From positions 1,054,001 to 1,118,000 of the forward strand of contig BQMF02000053.1 in assembly GCA_027922465.2 (NCBI GenBank): a DNA stretch of 64,000 nt, read 5' to 3'. A model generated the notes under the pieces. The model was given only the letters and a program-made list of their open reading frames with translations. It did not search any database and was not told the origin of the DNA. Both the position numbers and the translations under genes were made by a program. Of this stretch, positions 23,460 to 34,746 are shown piece by piece (the first letter of the stretch is position 1; every line of letters begins with the position of its first letter). The stretch comes from Turritopsis dohrnii (Eukaryota; Cnidaria; Hydrozoa; Anthoathecata; Oceaniidae).

Positions 23460-23935
23460 TCAGATATTTTCTTCAACATGACCACCACCCTTGTGCACGC
23501 AAAGCTGTGTGCGCGTCCTCATATGACGCACAAAATTTCTGATAAGTTGTCGATCTTGCCGCAGCAAATTGCACTCGGCAGCAACTCTTTGTTGTAATGT
23601 TTGAAGGCTATCTGGTGGTGTCGAGTAAACCTTATTCTTCAGATAGCTCCACAAAAAAAGTCACAAGGCGTGAGGTCAGGTGCCCGTAGAGGCCATTCTG
23701 GATTATTGAAGAGACTTATTACCCGATTCCCAAACAATTGGCGCAAGCGATTACAGCAATTAATCGCTGACACGGTGCACCATCTTGAGCCCACCACAAA
23801 CGTTGAAATTGCCCTTGTCAAATTTGGTTTTGAAAAATTTCTGTTATTGACATAATGATTTTTTTGTTCAAAAGATCAAGGTACGCTTGTCCATTAACAT
23901 TTTTGTTGAAAAAGACCTTTCGACCTTAATCTAAA
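23460..23935 (-). pseudogene. Mariner-like (Tc1/mariner superfamily) transposase fragment
   Basis: Minus-strand text contains VNGQAYLDLL, a catalytic-Asp block WAQDGAPCQRL, then after a frameshift RLRQLFGNRVI, PEWPLRAPDLTPCDFF (third catalytic Asp region) and YLKNKVYSTPPDSLQTLQQR to a short tail. These are the QDGAP and SPDLxPxDFF-type motifs of mariner transposases. At least two frame breaks and the missing N-terminal DNA-binding part make it inactive. Confidence 0.8.
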
Positions 23936-24124
23936 TTTAAATTCAACGATATAAAATTTTCTTCATATTTTTTTACTTTTCACTGAATCGTTGACTTACT
24001 AGGTGAATTTCGTTGTGGGAATTGTATTCTGAAGCTATTTTGAACAGCAAGAATACTTTTCAAAGTACTTCTCTACCACAAACACACAATGTTCATTCGT
24101 TATAGTTTGTTCACTACATTCATG

Positions 24125-24425
24125 TACAAACACGGCTGAATGCTTCGGTGACCTTTCAAATTTTAATGATCGCCATCATAAATAAAGCTAACTCTTATAT
24201 CTGAACTTTTAGACTTATCAGGAGGTTAGATACACATATCGTAGATAATTTATGAATACTAAAACATCGTGCGTATAAGTTGATTTGATGAAAATATAAG
24301 AACAATAGGATTTCGTTGAAATGTGAGTAATACATTTTAAATTACAGTGTGCATGGTGCTTTACGCCGTCCTTCCACAATGATCATTTTTACAAAAGTCA
24401 TCAAATTTATGAACCCCCGTTTTAA
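24125..24425 (+). repeat. Dispersed repeat, inverted partner of 6740-7015
   Basis: See the 6740-7015 copy. Shared blocks here include GAGGTTAGATACACATATCG and GTGCATGGTGCTTTACGCCG. Confidence 0.7.
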
Positions 24426-24996
24426 AACATACTTATAGTCGTATTTTTTATGTTTTATGTTTTTTAATTTATGTGCTAGTTAGAAAGCTTATCAGACTGA
24501 AACTAACGATTTGGCCATGGATGTGGTGAACAGATTATAACTGCATGTTTGTATCTTGTTTAACACTCATGCACACTTTTATTTTTCAATGCTTTATCAA
24601 AACTCTGTATTTCACTTTTTCAAAAAGTGCACCCTTGAGAATATAAAGATAAATTACAACTTAATTAAGAAGTTTAAGAATTTTATTTTTCTTTTGGGAA
24701 AAGATTGAGATAATGAGCTTTCACACAGTGAAACAATCTTTTCAAAAACGCTTCTAGGTGTGCAATTATCCCTTCTTAAGTTTTGGGACCCAATTTCTTA
24801 CTTATTCCTCCCATAATTCCCAAAAAATGAACATTAGAAATCCTTTCAAATGACGCCTAGCTATATCATGTAGCTTTCAGTCACAAGTTATTTTAGCGAG
24901 CTGTCAGCTTTTTTAAGAAAGTTATGGGCGTTTTCATTTGAGTCACTTTTTAGTGATTTTTGCACCACGGGGTCAGGTGTTTAAACTAAAAAAAAC
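24426..24996. other. Upstream region of the RAG1-like gene
   Basis: No gene seen. No TATA box or terminal inverted repeat convincingly marks the start of the RAG1-like unit. Confidence 0.3.
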
Positions 24997-27900
24997 ATGG
25001 CTTGTTCACACACGTATGTATTTGTGCTCTCAAAAGTATGCAGAATTTGCAGTAATTACGTCGGCAACAAGCAAAAGAACATTTTTAAAATAAACGAGAA
25101 AATATCTAAACAAATAAAGGAAATATTTCATATTGACACAAACGAAGATTTGGAAGATGTTCATCCGAAAAATATGTCTCAAATGTTACTCAACAATGCG
25201 TAACGTAGAAAAACGAGGAACCAGAACATCCCTAACACCTTATCAATTCTCCATAAAGCCTCGTGTCTCGTGTCCTGTATGTGTACCATTACACAAAAGG
25301 AAAGCCAAAGGAACAAAAACTATCGGGCATCCCAGTAATGCACATTATGTGGAAGTGTGGGATAAATCAAAATCGGATGAACTGTTAAAAGAAACATCTG
25401 TCATGGACATCAACAATTTCGAAGAAGGTGTACTTCTCACTCGTTTGCCGAAAGGGATCTTGCAGTGTCAGATTTGTGCGAACCTATTGGCAAGGCCCGT
25501 CACTGTCTCTCCTTGTGACCATTCCTTTTGTGCTTTATGCTTACTAAAAACGATAAAAGGCTTGGAGATGGATAAGCTACAGTGCCCCAAATGCAGCTCT
25601 CGTATCGGCAGTGTGTTTCCATCCAAGAAACTCATTACACTTGTTAACGAGCTTCAGATTCAGTGTGATGGATGTCAGAAACAAATGTGTACGACTGAGC
25701 TGAGAAAACACGAATGTCAACATTCTGAGCAAGGTAACTCCACTGAATCATCGCAGACAACAGTAACAGATATGATGAACGTGAGTGTTGATGAAGACAT
25801 ATCTGGAGAAATGAATGATGCTGTAGTTCATATTCTAAAAACGAAAATGAATAGTTCAAAATTGCCAAACAAAAGTATAGTTTTAAACACAGGAGGAAGG
25901 GTAAGTTGTGATGTTCAGCTCTCTAGTATATAGCTTCAATAACCGTTCTAATAACATAAGCAACTACACTATATCTATTATTATATTATATAACATCATA
26001 ATATTATTATATCATTATACATCAGGTTTGACCTTTTCCTCATTTTACAGCCACTGATGTTTACATCAACACCAATACCAACAAAAAACAGTAACAATGC
26101 ATGTTCTAAGACCATATATAACAGAAACAGGTTCCTTGTAAATATGGTTCATTCAACTTCTGGGGACTCAAATGAGGCAGTTACTGTACAAACTGGGAAG
26201 CTGTTAAAATCCTTCGACATTGAAAGCAGGAAATCTATTCTTGAAAGTTCAAAAATACCTAGTGTTGAAATTTCAGAAGACATACTGGTTGCAATGAAAG
26301 TTGACATGGGCATTCCATGGGAAAAACTTAAGACAATGGCAAGGTAAACTTTCTAAAAAAACAAAATATTATATATGCCTCTTAATCAACCAAGTCAAAA
26401 CAGTTGAACACTTGTATTTCAGGTGGTTGAAAACATTTCAAATCAACACAGCTTCTGTCAACAAGCAACGAAACATCGCAAAAATTTGGTCAGGTGATGG
26501 TGTGATTGTTGAAGATACACCCCTCACATTTGCTATAAAAGATAAAAAAGGAATTTTTGAAATTACATCTTCTGCTTGGGCCTACATTAATGACTTACCA
26601 TCACACATAATGAATCATTTAGATAATTTAGATCAGTAAGAAAGTTAAAATCATAAATTTTCAGATGTGAAAATATTAACAGGATTTCATATAACAATAT
26701 TACCTTTTACAGGACCAATCAACTGATATACCCTGAAACTTTTGATGGGGAAATACGTATCAAGATTGGTGGAGACCATGGTGGAGGGTCATTCAAAATG
26801 ACATACCAAATTTGCAATTTTTGTTCATTTTAGTGATAGAAAGATTCGTGTTTTCATTGCAGGAGACTATGAGTTTCTTTGTTCCATATATGGTATAACA
26901 GGAGCAAACGGTAAATATTCATAAAATCATCTAGTATTTCAAGTATGAAACTTTTGAAATTAATGTTTAATCTTACATAATGTTTAATCTTACACAGGAC
27001 GTCACTGCTGCTTGTTTTGTACCATAACCAAAGATGACATGCAGAAGTTCACAAATCCACATACTGAACGAAGTTTGGCATCATTAACACATGATTTGAC
27101 TGAATTTCAAGAAAGTGGTGGAGATATCAAAATAGCCAATTAATTCCACAATGTCATCCATGATCGGTTATTCAATGTTGATATTTCACAGGTATATACC
27201 TAAAGAGAATAGCATAAAGATATCAGAGTTGTTTATTGAAAGTAGTAATCAAATATAACATTATATAATCTAGATTGCACTTTCTGCTTTACATATATCT
27301 TTGGGTACGTACTTGAAGTTATTTAACATGCTAGAGCAGGAGTGTTTCATGTTAGATTTAAAACTGGCTGGCCAAAATGCTGTAAAAAACAACATCACGA
27401 AAGAGGAATTTGAAAAAACCATTGAAGCGTATTCTCAAATTCGTGAATTAGAAAAAAGTTTAGAAGACTTGGATGAAAAAGTTCATCTAGTTACCGAAGC
27501 CATTTCTTTGCATGTCCTTAAAAATCCGGACAATAAAGAAATAATCCACAAGACGTATCAGCCTAGATTGGATTACCTCATGGCAAGAATCCAAAAAAAG
27601 GTTACATATTATTTTGTATATTTTGGTATTTTTTATTTTATTTTGGTATATTTTTAACCTGAAGATGTAAGAGTTCTTACGAAAAGCTTCGTTCAATAAA
27701 ATAAATTATTTTGAATGTTCTTGTTTTATTATTGTATTTTGTCAAACAATAAACAACAGTAAAAATTTAAAATAATTTACATTTGTTTGTTGTTGTTTTA
27801 ACAGAATTGTGAATTGAAATCGATAAAGAACAGCAAGAAAATGAAGTTAGCATCAGGTCCATGCGTGAAAATTTTAGATCAAACTCTTAATTTCTTGGTT

Positions 27901-28739
27901 GTTCAGCGTCAAGCATACCATGGAAAAAGTTTCGTGGGCAATCATGTTCACAAGATGCTAAAGGTTTGTCACCTTATCTAAATGTGAAATTGTGTGATAA
28001 GTCAAGCAATGTTCGGACTTGTTAAACAACAATTAATTTTGAAACGAAAAGCAATAAAAATCAAGTATGATAATAAAACGGTCAGAAACATTCATATCAT
28101 TTTGTCGTCTGACAATAAAAATGAATAAGATACTACAAAATTTATTAACTTTATTTCAGGAAGAAAATATTATCAAATTATGTAATTCCATCTCCAAAAT
28201 AGTGCACCAGGAAGGACAGCATGGGACAGAGCTACACAGACTAGCTATAGATGTGTGCACAAAATACAAAGAAATATTTGCAAAATATGCAAAGTGCCAC
28301 CAAATACTAAATACAAGTAATGATATAACTGCTGAAGATTTGACAAAGTTTGGTGAGTTTTTATCCTGATTGCCCCACTAGTGTTTTTGAAGGATTTTCA
28401 TTTAGAGTGCATATAACATTTTTTTTAGAGCAATATATCAAAGAATTCATGACGTTATTGAGGGAAAAATGCCCAGATGCATCAATAACGCCCAAGTTAC
28501 ATCTTTTGGAGCATCATGCTATACCTTTCATTAGGAAATGGAAGGCTGGATTTGGGCTTTATGGGGAACAGGGTGCTGAGGGAATTCATCCTACATTTAA
28601 CCGGTTATATGGTACTTATTGCCGCATGAAGCCAAATACAAGACGGTTAAAAGCCATTATGGATGCACACCTAACCGCAGTAAATCCAAAAGCCCAGTGC
28701 TTAAAACCAAAGATCAAACGCATTAGACTTGAGGAATAA
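24997..28739 (+). pseudogene. RAG1-like protein (RING, zinc finger and recombinase-like core), nine exons, broken
   Basis: Exons: 24997-25900, 26051-26343, 26423-26635, 26713-26910 (with a lesion), 26998-27191, 27274-27600, 27805-27963, 28160-28352, 28429-28739; all splice borders are GT/AG and phases agree. The order matches RAG1: N-terminal CRICxNY...HPK...CxxC, then VSCPVC, a C3HC4 RING (CQICANLL, CDHSFCALC, CPKC), a C2H2-type finger (CDGCQKQM...HECQH) and an LNTGGR|PL linker. The core has GGDHGGGSFKMTYQICN (first catalytic Asp region), a zinc-type GRHCCLFCTI, ALHISLG, VVQRQAYHGKSFVGNH and GEQGAEGIHPTFNRL (Glu region). Defects: a frameshift at the A5 run 25168-25172, an apparent internal deletion with stop around 26831, and a TAA at 27141-27143. 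RAG1's second Asp (in ALHCD) is Ser here. Seen: modules and lesions. Inferred: common origin with RAG1/Transib recombinases; activity unlikely. Confidence 0.82.
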
Positions 28740-28775
28740 ATCCACCTTTTCTTATTTTCATTTTGAAGTTTGTTA

Positions 28776-28817
28776 CGGTAGCAGCGAAAGCGAATACCGT
28801 ATTAAAACACCCTTGGA

Positions 28818-28856
<39 letters not shown>

Positions 28857-29587
28857 CTCCTCCGGCCGAAACGGCAGTTTTTAGCCTACGATTTAGAGTA
28901 TGCGAGTCCCCACTAAAAACTCAATATACATTTTAATGAACGAACGCAGCCTTTTGAATTTTCGAAGGTTTTCAATCACATACATTTAAAATACGTTTTC
29001 TTTGATATTTTATCACTTAATTGATGAAGGAATGGATATTAATCAAATAGGTCTACATAAAACTGGGACTTTTAGTTACTTTTATGGTACTGAATCAATG
29101 AACTTTGGCACTTGAAAATAGATATGTTTTTCGTGTCAGTAAAGCACAGATCAGACTTTCTTATTACTTTCTACGTTTGTTAGCTATCGGTTCTGTCTTT
29201 GAACATCAAGATTTTCAAAAATCGAGTTAAAAAAAGGCAGTTATCTGTTTGAATTCATTTTCGGTTTCAAAAAATTATAATTCAAAACATACATTTTTTT
29301 TTCGAAGAAACGCGTTTTTTTTTCTACATAAGCTCTTATAAAAAAAACGTACGTTATAAACAGCTCATGCATGTATAATTCTTTTCTCTTGTAATAAATT
29401 AATTGCTGGTATGTTGCGATTAGACCCTATTTACACGAGTTAGTAATTTTAAACATTATGATATCGTTTATGCCTGTTTTCCACCAGTAAGATATCTCAA
29501 GAAATAACGTTTACAGAACGTTTAAGAACTTTAAGTAAAATTTCAAATTTAAAAGTATTCTTGTGGCAAGTACTTTTGCTGCTACCG
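28776..29587 (+). repeat. MITE with CGGTAGCAGC ends
   Basis: Begins CGGTAGCAGCGAAAGCGAAT and ends with the near complement TTTTGCTGCTACCG. Contains a CTACTA/CTCCTC trinucleotide tract (28818-28862). A related inverted piece lies at 33530-33775. It starts 37 bases after the RAG1-like stop codon. Confidence 0.65.
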
Positions 29588-30904
29588 TTTTGCGCCATCT
29601 GGCTCTTGTTATATATTAAAACCCTGTTTAGGGGTTAATTAGTTTATTTTTTTAGCGAAGAAACCATGGAGAATATGCAATTATATAGTTGTCAAAACTC
29701 TCATCTTTGGACTGGAAATGAAGACGAAATAAAACTGACAGCTCTATGAGGTTTTCAGAAAAACATTTCAAAATGGTTCTACTTCAAAATAAACCAAGTC
29801 TCAACGAAATTCCAATGCTAGTTTTTCTTCAAATTCAATTTCCCTAAGTGCCATTTTTACGCATGTAGTAAACATGTTTTTGTCACCTCGTGGCAGCCCA
29901 CTTTACCGCCATATTTCTGATATGAAACTTGTACAGCCTTCGACCGCATCACGAACTTCATAAATCAATAAATTAAAACGATGTTTCTTCCTATTTGCTT
30001 CTTCTTTGCGCCTGTTTTTGTAAGTAAACAAATTAACGAAAAACACCCCTCCAAGCCGCCCTTATATATATTTCGTTAAAAATTCCCGTTTAGGCGACGC
30101 ATGCGCAAACTAAATTTCCGATGCCGAATGAACGTGTGTTTCAAATAGACTAAGGAGACTCGTATCGTATATGTATACGGTATACTTGACAACAATGTGG
30201 CGATAACGGACGGAAAGAACCAACCAACAAAAAACTGTGTTGCTGACATAATTATTGTTATTATAATAATTGTTCACACCTTCAATCCCATTTGCTGATG
30301 TCAGAACTGATTGATAAACTTGTTTCCTTAGCCTATATATCCGTCCAAGTTATTCAAACCTGAAATTTCGTGAATAGACCTTTCTCTCTCAAATTTCTGT
30401 TTAAACGATGCATTGTGGCCGAGTTGTCGTGTCTAACCTCGCTTTTAATATGCAAACTGCCCATAATTATTGGAATGGGAATTGAGAATAATAGAGATTA
30501 TCGTTAAGCTGTAAAGTAATGACATTAGTGGAACAATGAATCGCATAAAAACGAGGTTAGATATGAAACTCAGTCACAGTTCAGTGTTTAAAATGAAATT
30601 CGGGAAAGGTCTATTGGCAATGGGGAGTATGAAAAATGCGATTTTTAAAAGAAACTCTAGTAAGACTCTTCTCAAGTCTTCACAAAATTCTGTGCTTATT
30701 GCTTCTATTATAACATATTATATGCTCTGAATCTTTAGTGGTTGAAATGCAAAACATTTCAAGTGCGTAGTTTTTCCATTTATTCCTTGGATTTCTTGTT
30801 ATTCACACGTTCATAGAACCTCCAGACAGGAAAATGAATCAGCAAAACTTTGAAAGATTTGTTGTATGTATCTTGAAGTTTCATTTTAGCGTAGACGAAG
30901 CGTG
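29588..30904. other. Gene-free AT-rich DNA
   Basis: One short plus-strand reading frame (30536-30730) has basic, low-information content and no domain or splice support. Confidence 0.35.
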
Positions 30905-31195
30905 GACGCACTTCGAAACCTTCTCCACATCGTATAGTTTTAATTAGGTAAAATGACCACCCGTCCCAACCAAATATCAGAGAAACGAAGAAATTCGAAT
31001 ACGAAGAAATTGATAGTTACCTTAATACTCTATTAATGTGTATTTGTAAAGAGTATTCTATATCTGTAACTGCCGGTTGTCATCAAGGAAAGCCATAAAG
31101 CTAAAACGCCAATTGCTTGTGGTGTTGGCTTAATAATGTTTTTCTTTGATAACATATTAGTCTTTGTTATTCAATTTTATAATTCAATATAGTGA
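30905..31195 (+). repeat. LINE-associated repeat fragment, partner of 22440-22700
   Basis: Shares AAATGACCACCCGT, TATCTGTAACTGCC and GTGTTGGCTTAATAATG blocks in the same order with 22440-22700. Non-coding. Confidence 0.6.
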
Positions 31196-32009
31196 ATGGT
31201 AGAATCGAAAGTAAACGAGTTTATATTCAATGAAACATTATTTGTTATTTTGACAAAAAAAATTAGTTGATCATTTTCAACATTTGAAATTTTTTTTTTT
31301 TTTTTCTTAGTAAAGCTCATTTTCCAAACATAATAATTCTGAGAATTTCAAAAATGCTTTATATTTTATCTTGTAAATAAGATGATGTTTTAATTACCTT
31401 AATATTTTAATTACCTTAAAGCCATCACAAGAATAGCTGTGTGTTCTCTTATGATACGACTACTCGTTGTTAATGATGACACGGAAACAATATAACTCAC
31501 TGTGTTAGGTAATAGCACAAGCGACAAGCGACCCGACTTGACGGTTAGTGATATATGCTAGCCAGTAGCTTTTGGTATGAGGAGGGTTCCCAAGATTAGA
31601 TTTCCATTAGATTTCCATTAATACCACTGTCGGCACCAAATCCATCGAAAACTAATGACGAAACCTTCCGCGGATGAAAATTTGTTCCGTCACATTGTTT
31701 GCAGGTTTACTTTTATGGTTTAACGGTATTGGGTCTACTTTTGTCCGGTATAACGGTATTTGGCAAAAAAACGACGGGATTACGGTATTTCATTTTCTTC
31801 TGATGACGGCAAATCGCCCGTTTTTGTTCCGGTATTTCGGTATTTATGTACAAAAAATCCGGTATTTCGGTATGGAGCAGTTTGTCACATACGTGATCAT
31901 GATATATAATGTCTATATTTTGAATGGTACGTTATTTATTAACATTGTTGTGACGCAATATTTCGAATGTTTTTACTCTTTTTTGTTGTTGCTGTTGTCG
32001 CGTCTTATA
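31196..32009. other. Gene-free DNA with CGGTATTTCGGTATTT repeats
   Basis: At 31745-31875 the phrase CGGTATTTCGGTATT and its variants recur, an irregular short tandem pattern. No gene. Confidence 0.4.
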
Positions 32010-32398
32010 AGGGGTTGTTCATGTGGAGGCGGGCTGTCCTGGTTGAACGGGCTGGCTCGGTTAGATGAGATCTCGCTATTTTTAAGAAAGGAATGAAAAA
32101 AATAAAATGTGTTCATATGACAAGCGAGCCAGCCCGCTTTGCCGAGATCTCGCTTCTTTTTATCGAGATCTCGGCTAGCCAGGATGAAAATTGTACATAT
32201 GAACACTCCATGCCGGTGAGGCGGGCTGGGATTTTATCAATTCCTGCACAAAGAATGCGAAGTCACATGATGTAAAAAAAAATTCTTTTCCGGTTGCGCG
32301 GGAAGAAAATTATCATATGAACACGGGATAAAAATCAGCCCGCCTAGCCTGGCCAGCCCGGACAACCGGGACAGCCCGAATCCATATGAACAGCTCCT
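32010..32398. repeat. GC-rich MITE with (A)GGNNTGTTCATRTGG ends
   Basis: Terminal inverted repeats AGGGGTTGTTCATGTGG (left) and complementary AGGAGCTGTTCATATGG (right). Inside are several GAGATCTCG palindromes and CAGCCCG/CGGGCTG blocks. Composition is much more GC-rich than the surroundings. Confidence 0.7.
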
Positions 32399-32761
32399 AA
32401 AAAGAACTTTTTATGTCTGCTAAGATAGCTGTTCTTCTACGCAGTTCAATAGCAACTAGTCAGTTATATATTGTAGACAGGTTGATGGAGGATGTTTGAA
32501 AGATATTTCTTTGCATTCATTTTATGTTTCAAAAATTAATTGATTTTTAAGAATTATTTGTTTGCTTTGTATGCATCTGGAAAAAATCGTTATTAAGATG
32601 TTGATTACTTCTCAGTGAATTTAACAAGGACAAAGTATAACGAAACAAAATTATGCTTTCAGGTATTTGTTCTTTAATATTTTAACTGAAATATTAAGTG
32701 GTTTCGCAACCCTTCCAGCAACGGGATCCAAATACACAGGGGAATGAACCTGACTCAAGAG

Positions 32762-32862
32762 TTCAAACGCTGAAACGTGACTTTTTAGATACAATTTAAA
32801 TTTAAAGCATTAAAACACCAGCTTAAAAGAAAGATCTTTCAAGAATCTTTACGTGTAAACTA
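32762..32862 (+). repeat. Half copy of the 8.5-kb fold-back element
   Basis: Matches the right arm at 8695-8790 (ACAATTTAAATTTAAAGCAT, CAAGAATCTTTACGTGTAAA). Only one arm is present. Confidence 0.7.
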
Positions 32863-32939
32863 ATTTCATCCTTGCTACAACGGTCACCGCCATTTGCATT
32901 GTGAAATGAAAATTTGTATTTATAAGGGATTTCTCAGAA

Positions 32940-33130
32940 AGCACAGTTTCTAGGAATTATTGTCGAACCTATAATCAACAATGGAATTCACGGAATTAAT
33001 GAAATGACAGGATAACAGTTTTGTTTGTAGGAATTATAATGTTCAAATTCTAGGAACCTTCAATAAGCAACAATGGAATTCAGGGAAAGACATGGAAAAT
33101 TCATAATCAAAAAGTGGGGGAAAACAGTTT
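32940..33130 (+). repeat. ~190-bp direct repeat, copy 1
   Basis: Shares with 33810-33965 the blocks TCTAGGAATTATTGTCGAAC, ATCAACAATGGAATTCA and AATTATAATGTTCAAATTCT in the same order. Shorter ATCAACAATGGAATTCA phrases recur within each copy. Confidence 0.7.
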
Positions 33131-33529
33131 CTAGTAATTATTAACGAAGCTATTATTTATAATCTCCCTTCGCCCTTCTCACCCTTCTCTTCAAAATAAT
33201 AGAAATGACGTCATAAAAAATTGCTTATTCTTTAAATGACCGTTGGCCGATTAAATAGTTTTTCAATTATCGAGTTTGTCCTGAAGTTTAATTGATGCCA
33301 TCATGTCAACTCTTTCGATGCATTAAAAGTGTTATGACTGGAGCCTCAATGCTACAAGTCTCGTGATCATAATGCGAGACAGTTTTAAAATGATTTTGAG
33401 TGAGTGTTGAGCAGCTTTGAGGCTTCCTAAAAAACTGGATTTCTCGAAATATTAAAGTATATAAGTATGCCACTTAACAGGAATTTGTTTTTGTTTCCGT
33501 TGTATAGCTTCCAATGTATACATGCTAGT
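33131..33529. other. Gene-free DNA
   Basis: Nothing recognised. Confidence 0.3.
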
Positions 33530-33775
33530 TATTTATTTATTCATTCACCTACTTGATTGATATCCATTCCTTCATCACGCAAGTTTAAGGGTTTGTGATG
33601 TGAAAGCTTCGAAAATTCAAAAGGCTGTGTTCTTTCATTAGAATTTATGTTGAGTGTTCGCAGACTCTAAATCGCAGACTAATTGTCATTTCGGCCGTAG
33701 TAGTAGTAGGAGGAGGATGGGAAGTCCACGAGTATTTTGATACAGTACTTGCTTTCGCTGATACCGTAATAATCA
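33530..33775 (-). repeat. Partial MITE related to 28776-29050
   Basis: Reverse complement of the left part of the 28.8-kb MITE: ends CTTTCGCTGATACCGTAA and carries a short GTAGTAGTAGGAGGAGG tract. Confidence 0.65.
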
Positions 33776-33809
33776 ACAATGGAATTCAGGGAATTATCAA
33801 ATGGAGGAA

Positions 33810-33965
33810 TAAGACAGTTTCTAGGAATTATTGTCGAACCTATAATCAACAATAATCAACAATGGAATTCACAGAACAGTTTTTTTGTGGGAATTATAAT
33901 GTTCAAATTCTAGGAACCTTCAATAATCAACAATGAAATTCAGGAAAAGAAAAAGTTCGTAATCA
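33810..33965 (+). repeat. ~190-bp direct repeat, copy 2
   Basis: See 32940-33130. It ends immediately before the TATA box at 33972. Confidence 0.7.
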
Positions 33966-33971
33966 AAATAC

Positions 33972-34006
33972 TATATAAAGCGCGATAGTTATATAGTAAT
34001 TCAGTT
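33972..34006 (+). promoter_or_regulatory. Core promoter: TATA box plus initiator
   Basis: TATATAAAG at 33972-33980 and an initiator-like TCAGTT at 34001-34006, whose A (34003) is 31 bases from the start of the TATA box, the usual metazoan spacing. It is followed after 29 bases by an ATG and a GTAAGT donor. Confidence 0.55.
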
Positions 34007-34031
34007 GCGGCTACTTTTAAAAGGACTTTGG

Positions 34032-34239
34032 ATGAATCTTGTAAGTTTGTTTACATAACTATGTGTACTATTGTTGTGTTTTTATTGCTGATTATCTAAT
34101 GCCATACATTTTTTAACAGTTTTTCGAGCTTTGCAAGATAGGTACACTTTCAAGTCGCGATGCTGTGATTGAACTTTTCATCACCATTTGTGACACGCGA
34201 AGGAAGGGATTTTACACAACGTTTTCGAAGTTAGACAAG
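34032..34239 (+). CDS. First exons of a TRAF-like gene: mini-exon plus death-fold-like exon
   Basis: Exon 1 from ATG 34032 encodes three residues and ends at a consensus GTAAGT donor (34041). Exon 2 (34120-34239, exactly 40 codons, TTTTTTAACAG acceptor, GTAAAA donor) reads FFELCKIGTLSSRDAVIELF and continues to GFYTTFSKLDK. The pattern 'L-G-xLS..DAV..L ... RRKGFY..F..L' resembles the last helices of a CARD or related death-fold domain, but it is only half a domain, so this is tentative. Phase 0 at the 3' end fits the phase-0 coiled-coil exon at 35571, which would make a death-fold/coiled-coil/MATH protein without RING or zinc fingers. The linkage is inferred; no transcript evidence is available. 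Confidence 0.4.
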
Positions 34240-34278
34240 GTAAAAATGTTTACCCGGAATGCTAATCTTCTATATGTT

Positions 34279-34746
34279 GATAGCCCATTCTCTGCTTGTC
34301 TGTCTGTTTGTCTGTTACGCAAAATGGTAGATGTGAGCTGTTCGAAACCATTATATTGTACATTTTTTTGAACAATTTTTCGAGCTCTACATCATGGGCA
34401 CACTTATCATTGCCAAAAATGTATGGGATCGTTTGGCTACGACCATCCGTAACAGAGACATCGTCGATCAAACATTTCGATGGCGTCACAGACCCGTCCC
34501 CAAACAAAAGCTTGACTCAAAGTTTTTGTCACCCCATCGCATTTATCGGGGACCCAAAAAACGTCAGCTATCCCTATTGGTTACCGAGATAATTTTCCCT
34601 GATCGTCGCGTTCGATTTGGGTCTCAAAGCATTGGTTTCACACTGACGTCGCACAAAATAATAGAAATAATTTCTTAAACAGCTCACATCTACCATTTTG
34701 CGTGACAGACAGACAGACAAACAGACAGACAGAGAATCGGCTATTA
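34279..34746. repeat. MITE with ~65-bp inverted ends rich in CTGT/GACA
   Basis: The left end (to about 34345) contains TCTGTCTGTTTGTCTGTTAC then GCAAAATGGTAGATGTGAGC; the right end (34676-34746) is its complement. The interior carries GTCACAGACCCGTCCCC and GACCC..AAACGTCAG blocks also found at 21604-21725 and partly at 34905-34970. It lies in the proposed intron of the TRAF-like gene. Confidence 0.75.

Noticed and set aside
24997..28739. RAG2-like partner gene or RAG-type terminal inverted repeats next to the RAG1-like gene
   Set aside because: No Kelch-repeat or PHD text on either strand nearby and no CACTGTG/CACTATG-type inverted ends found by eye.
31674..32275. Reading frames over the 32-kb GC-rich element
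   Set aside because: They run across MITE ends and palindromes in both strands and show no domain or codon bias.
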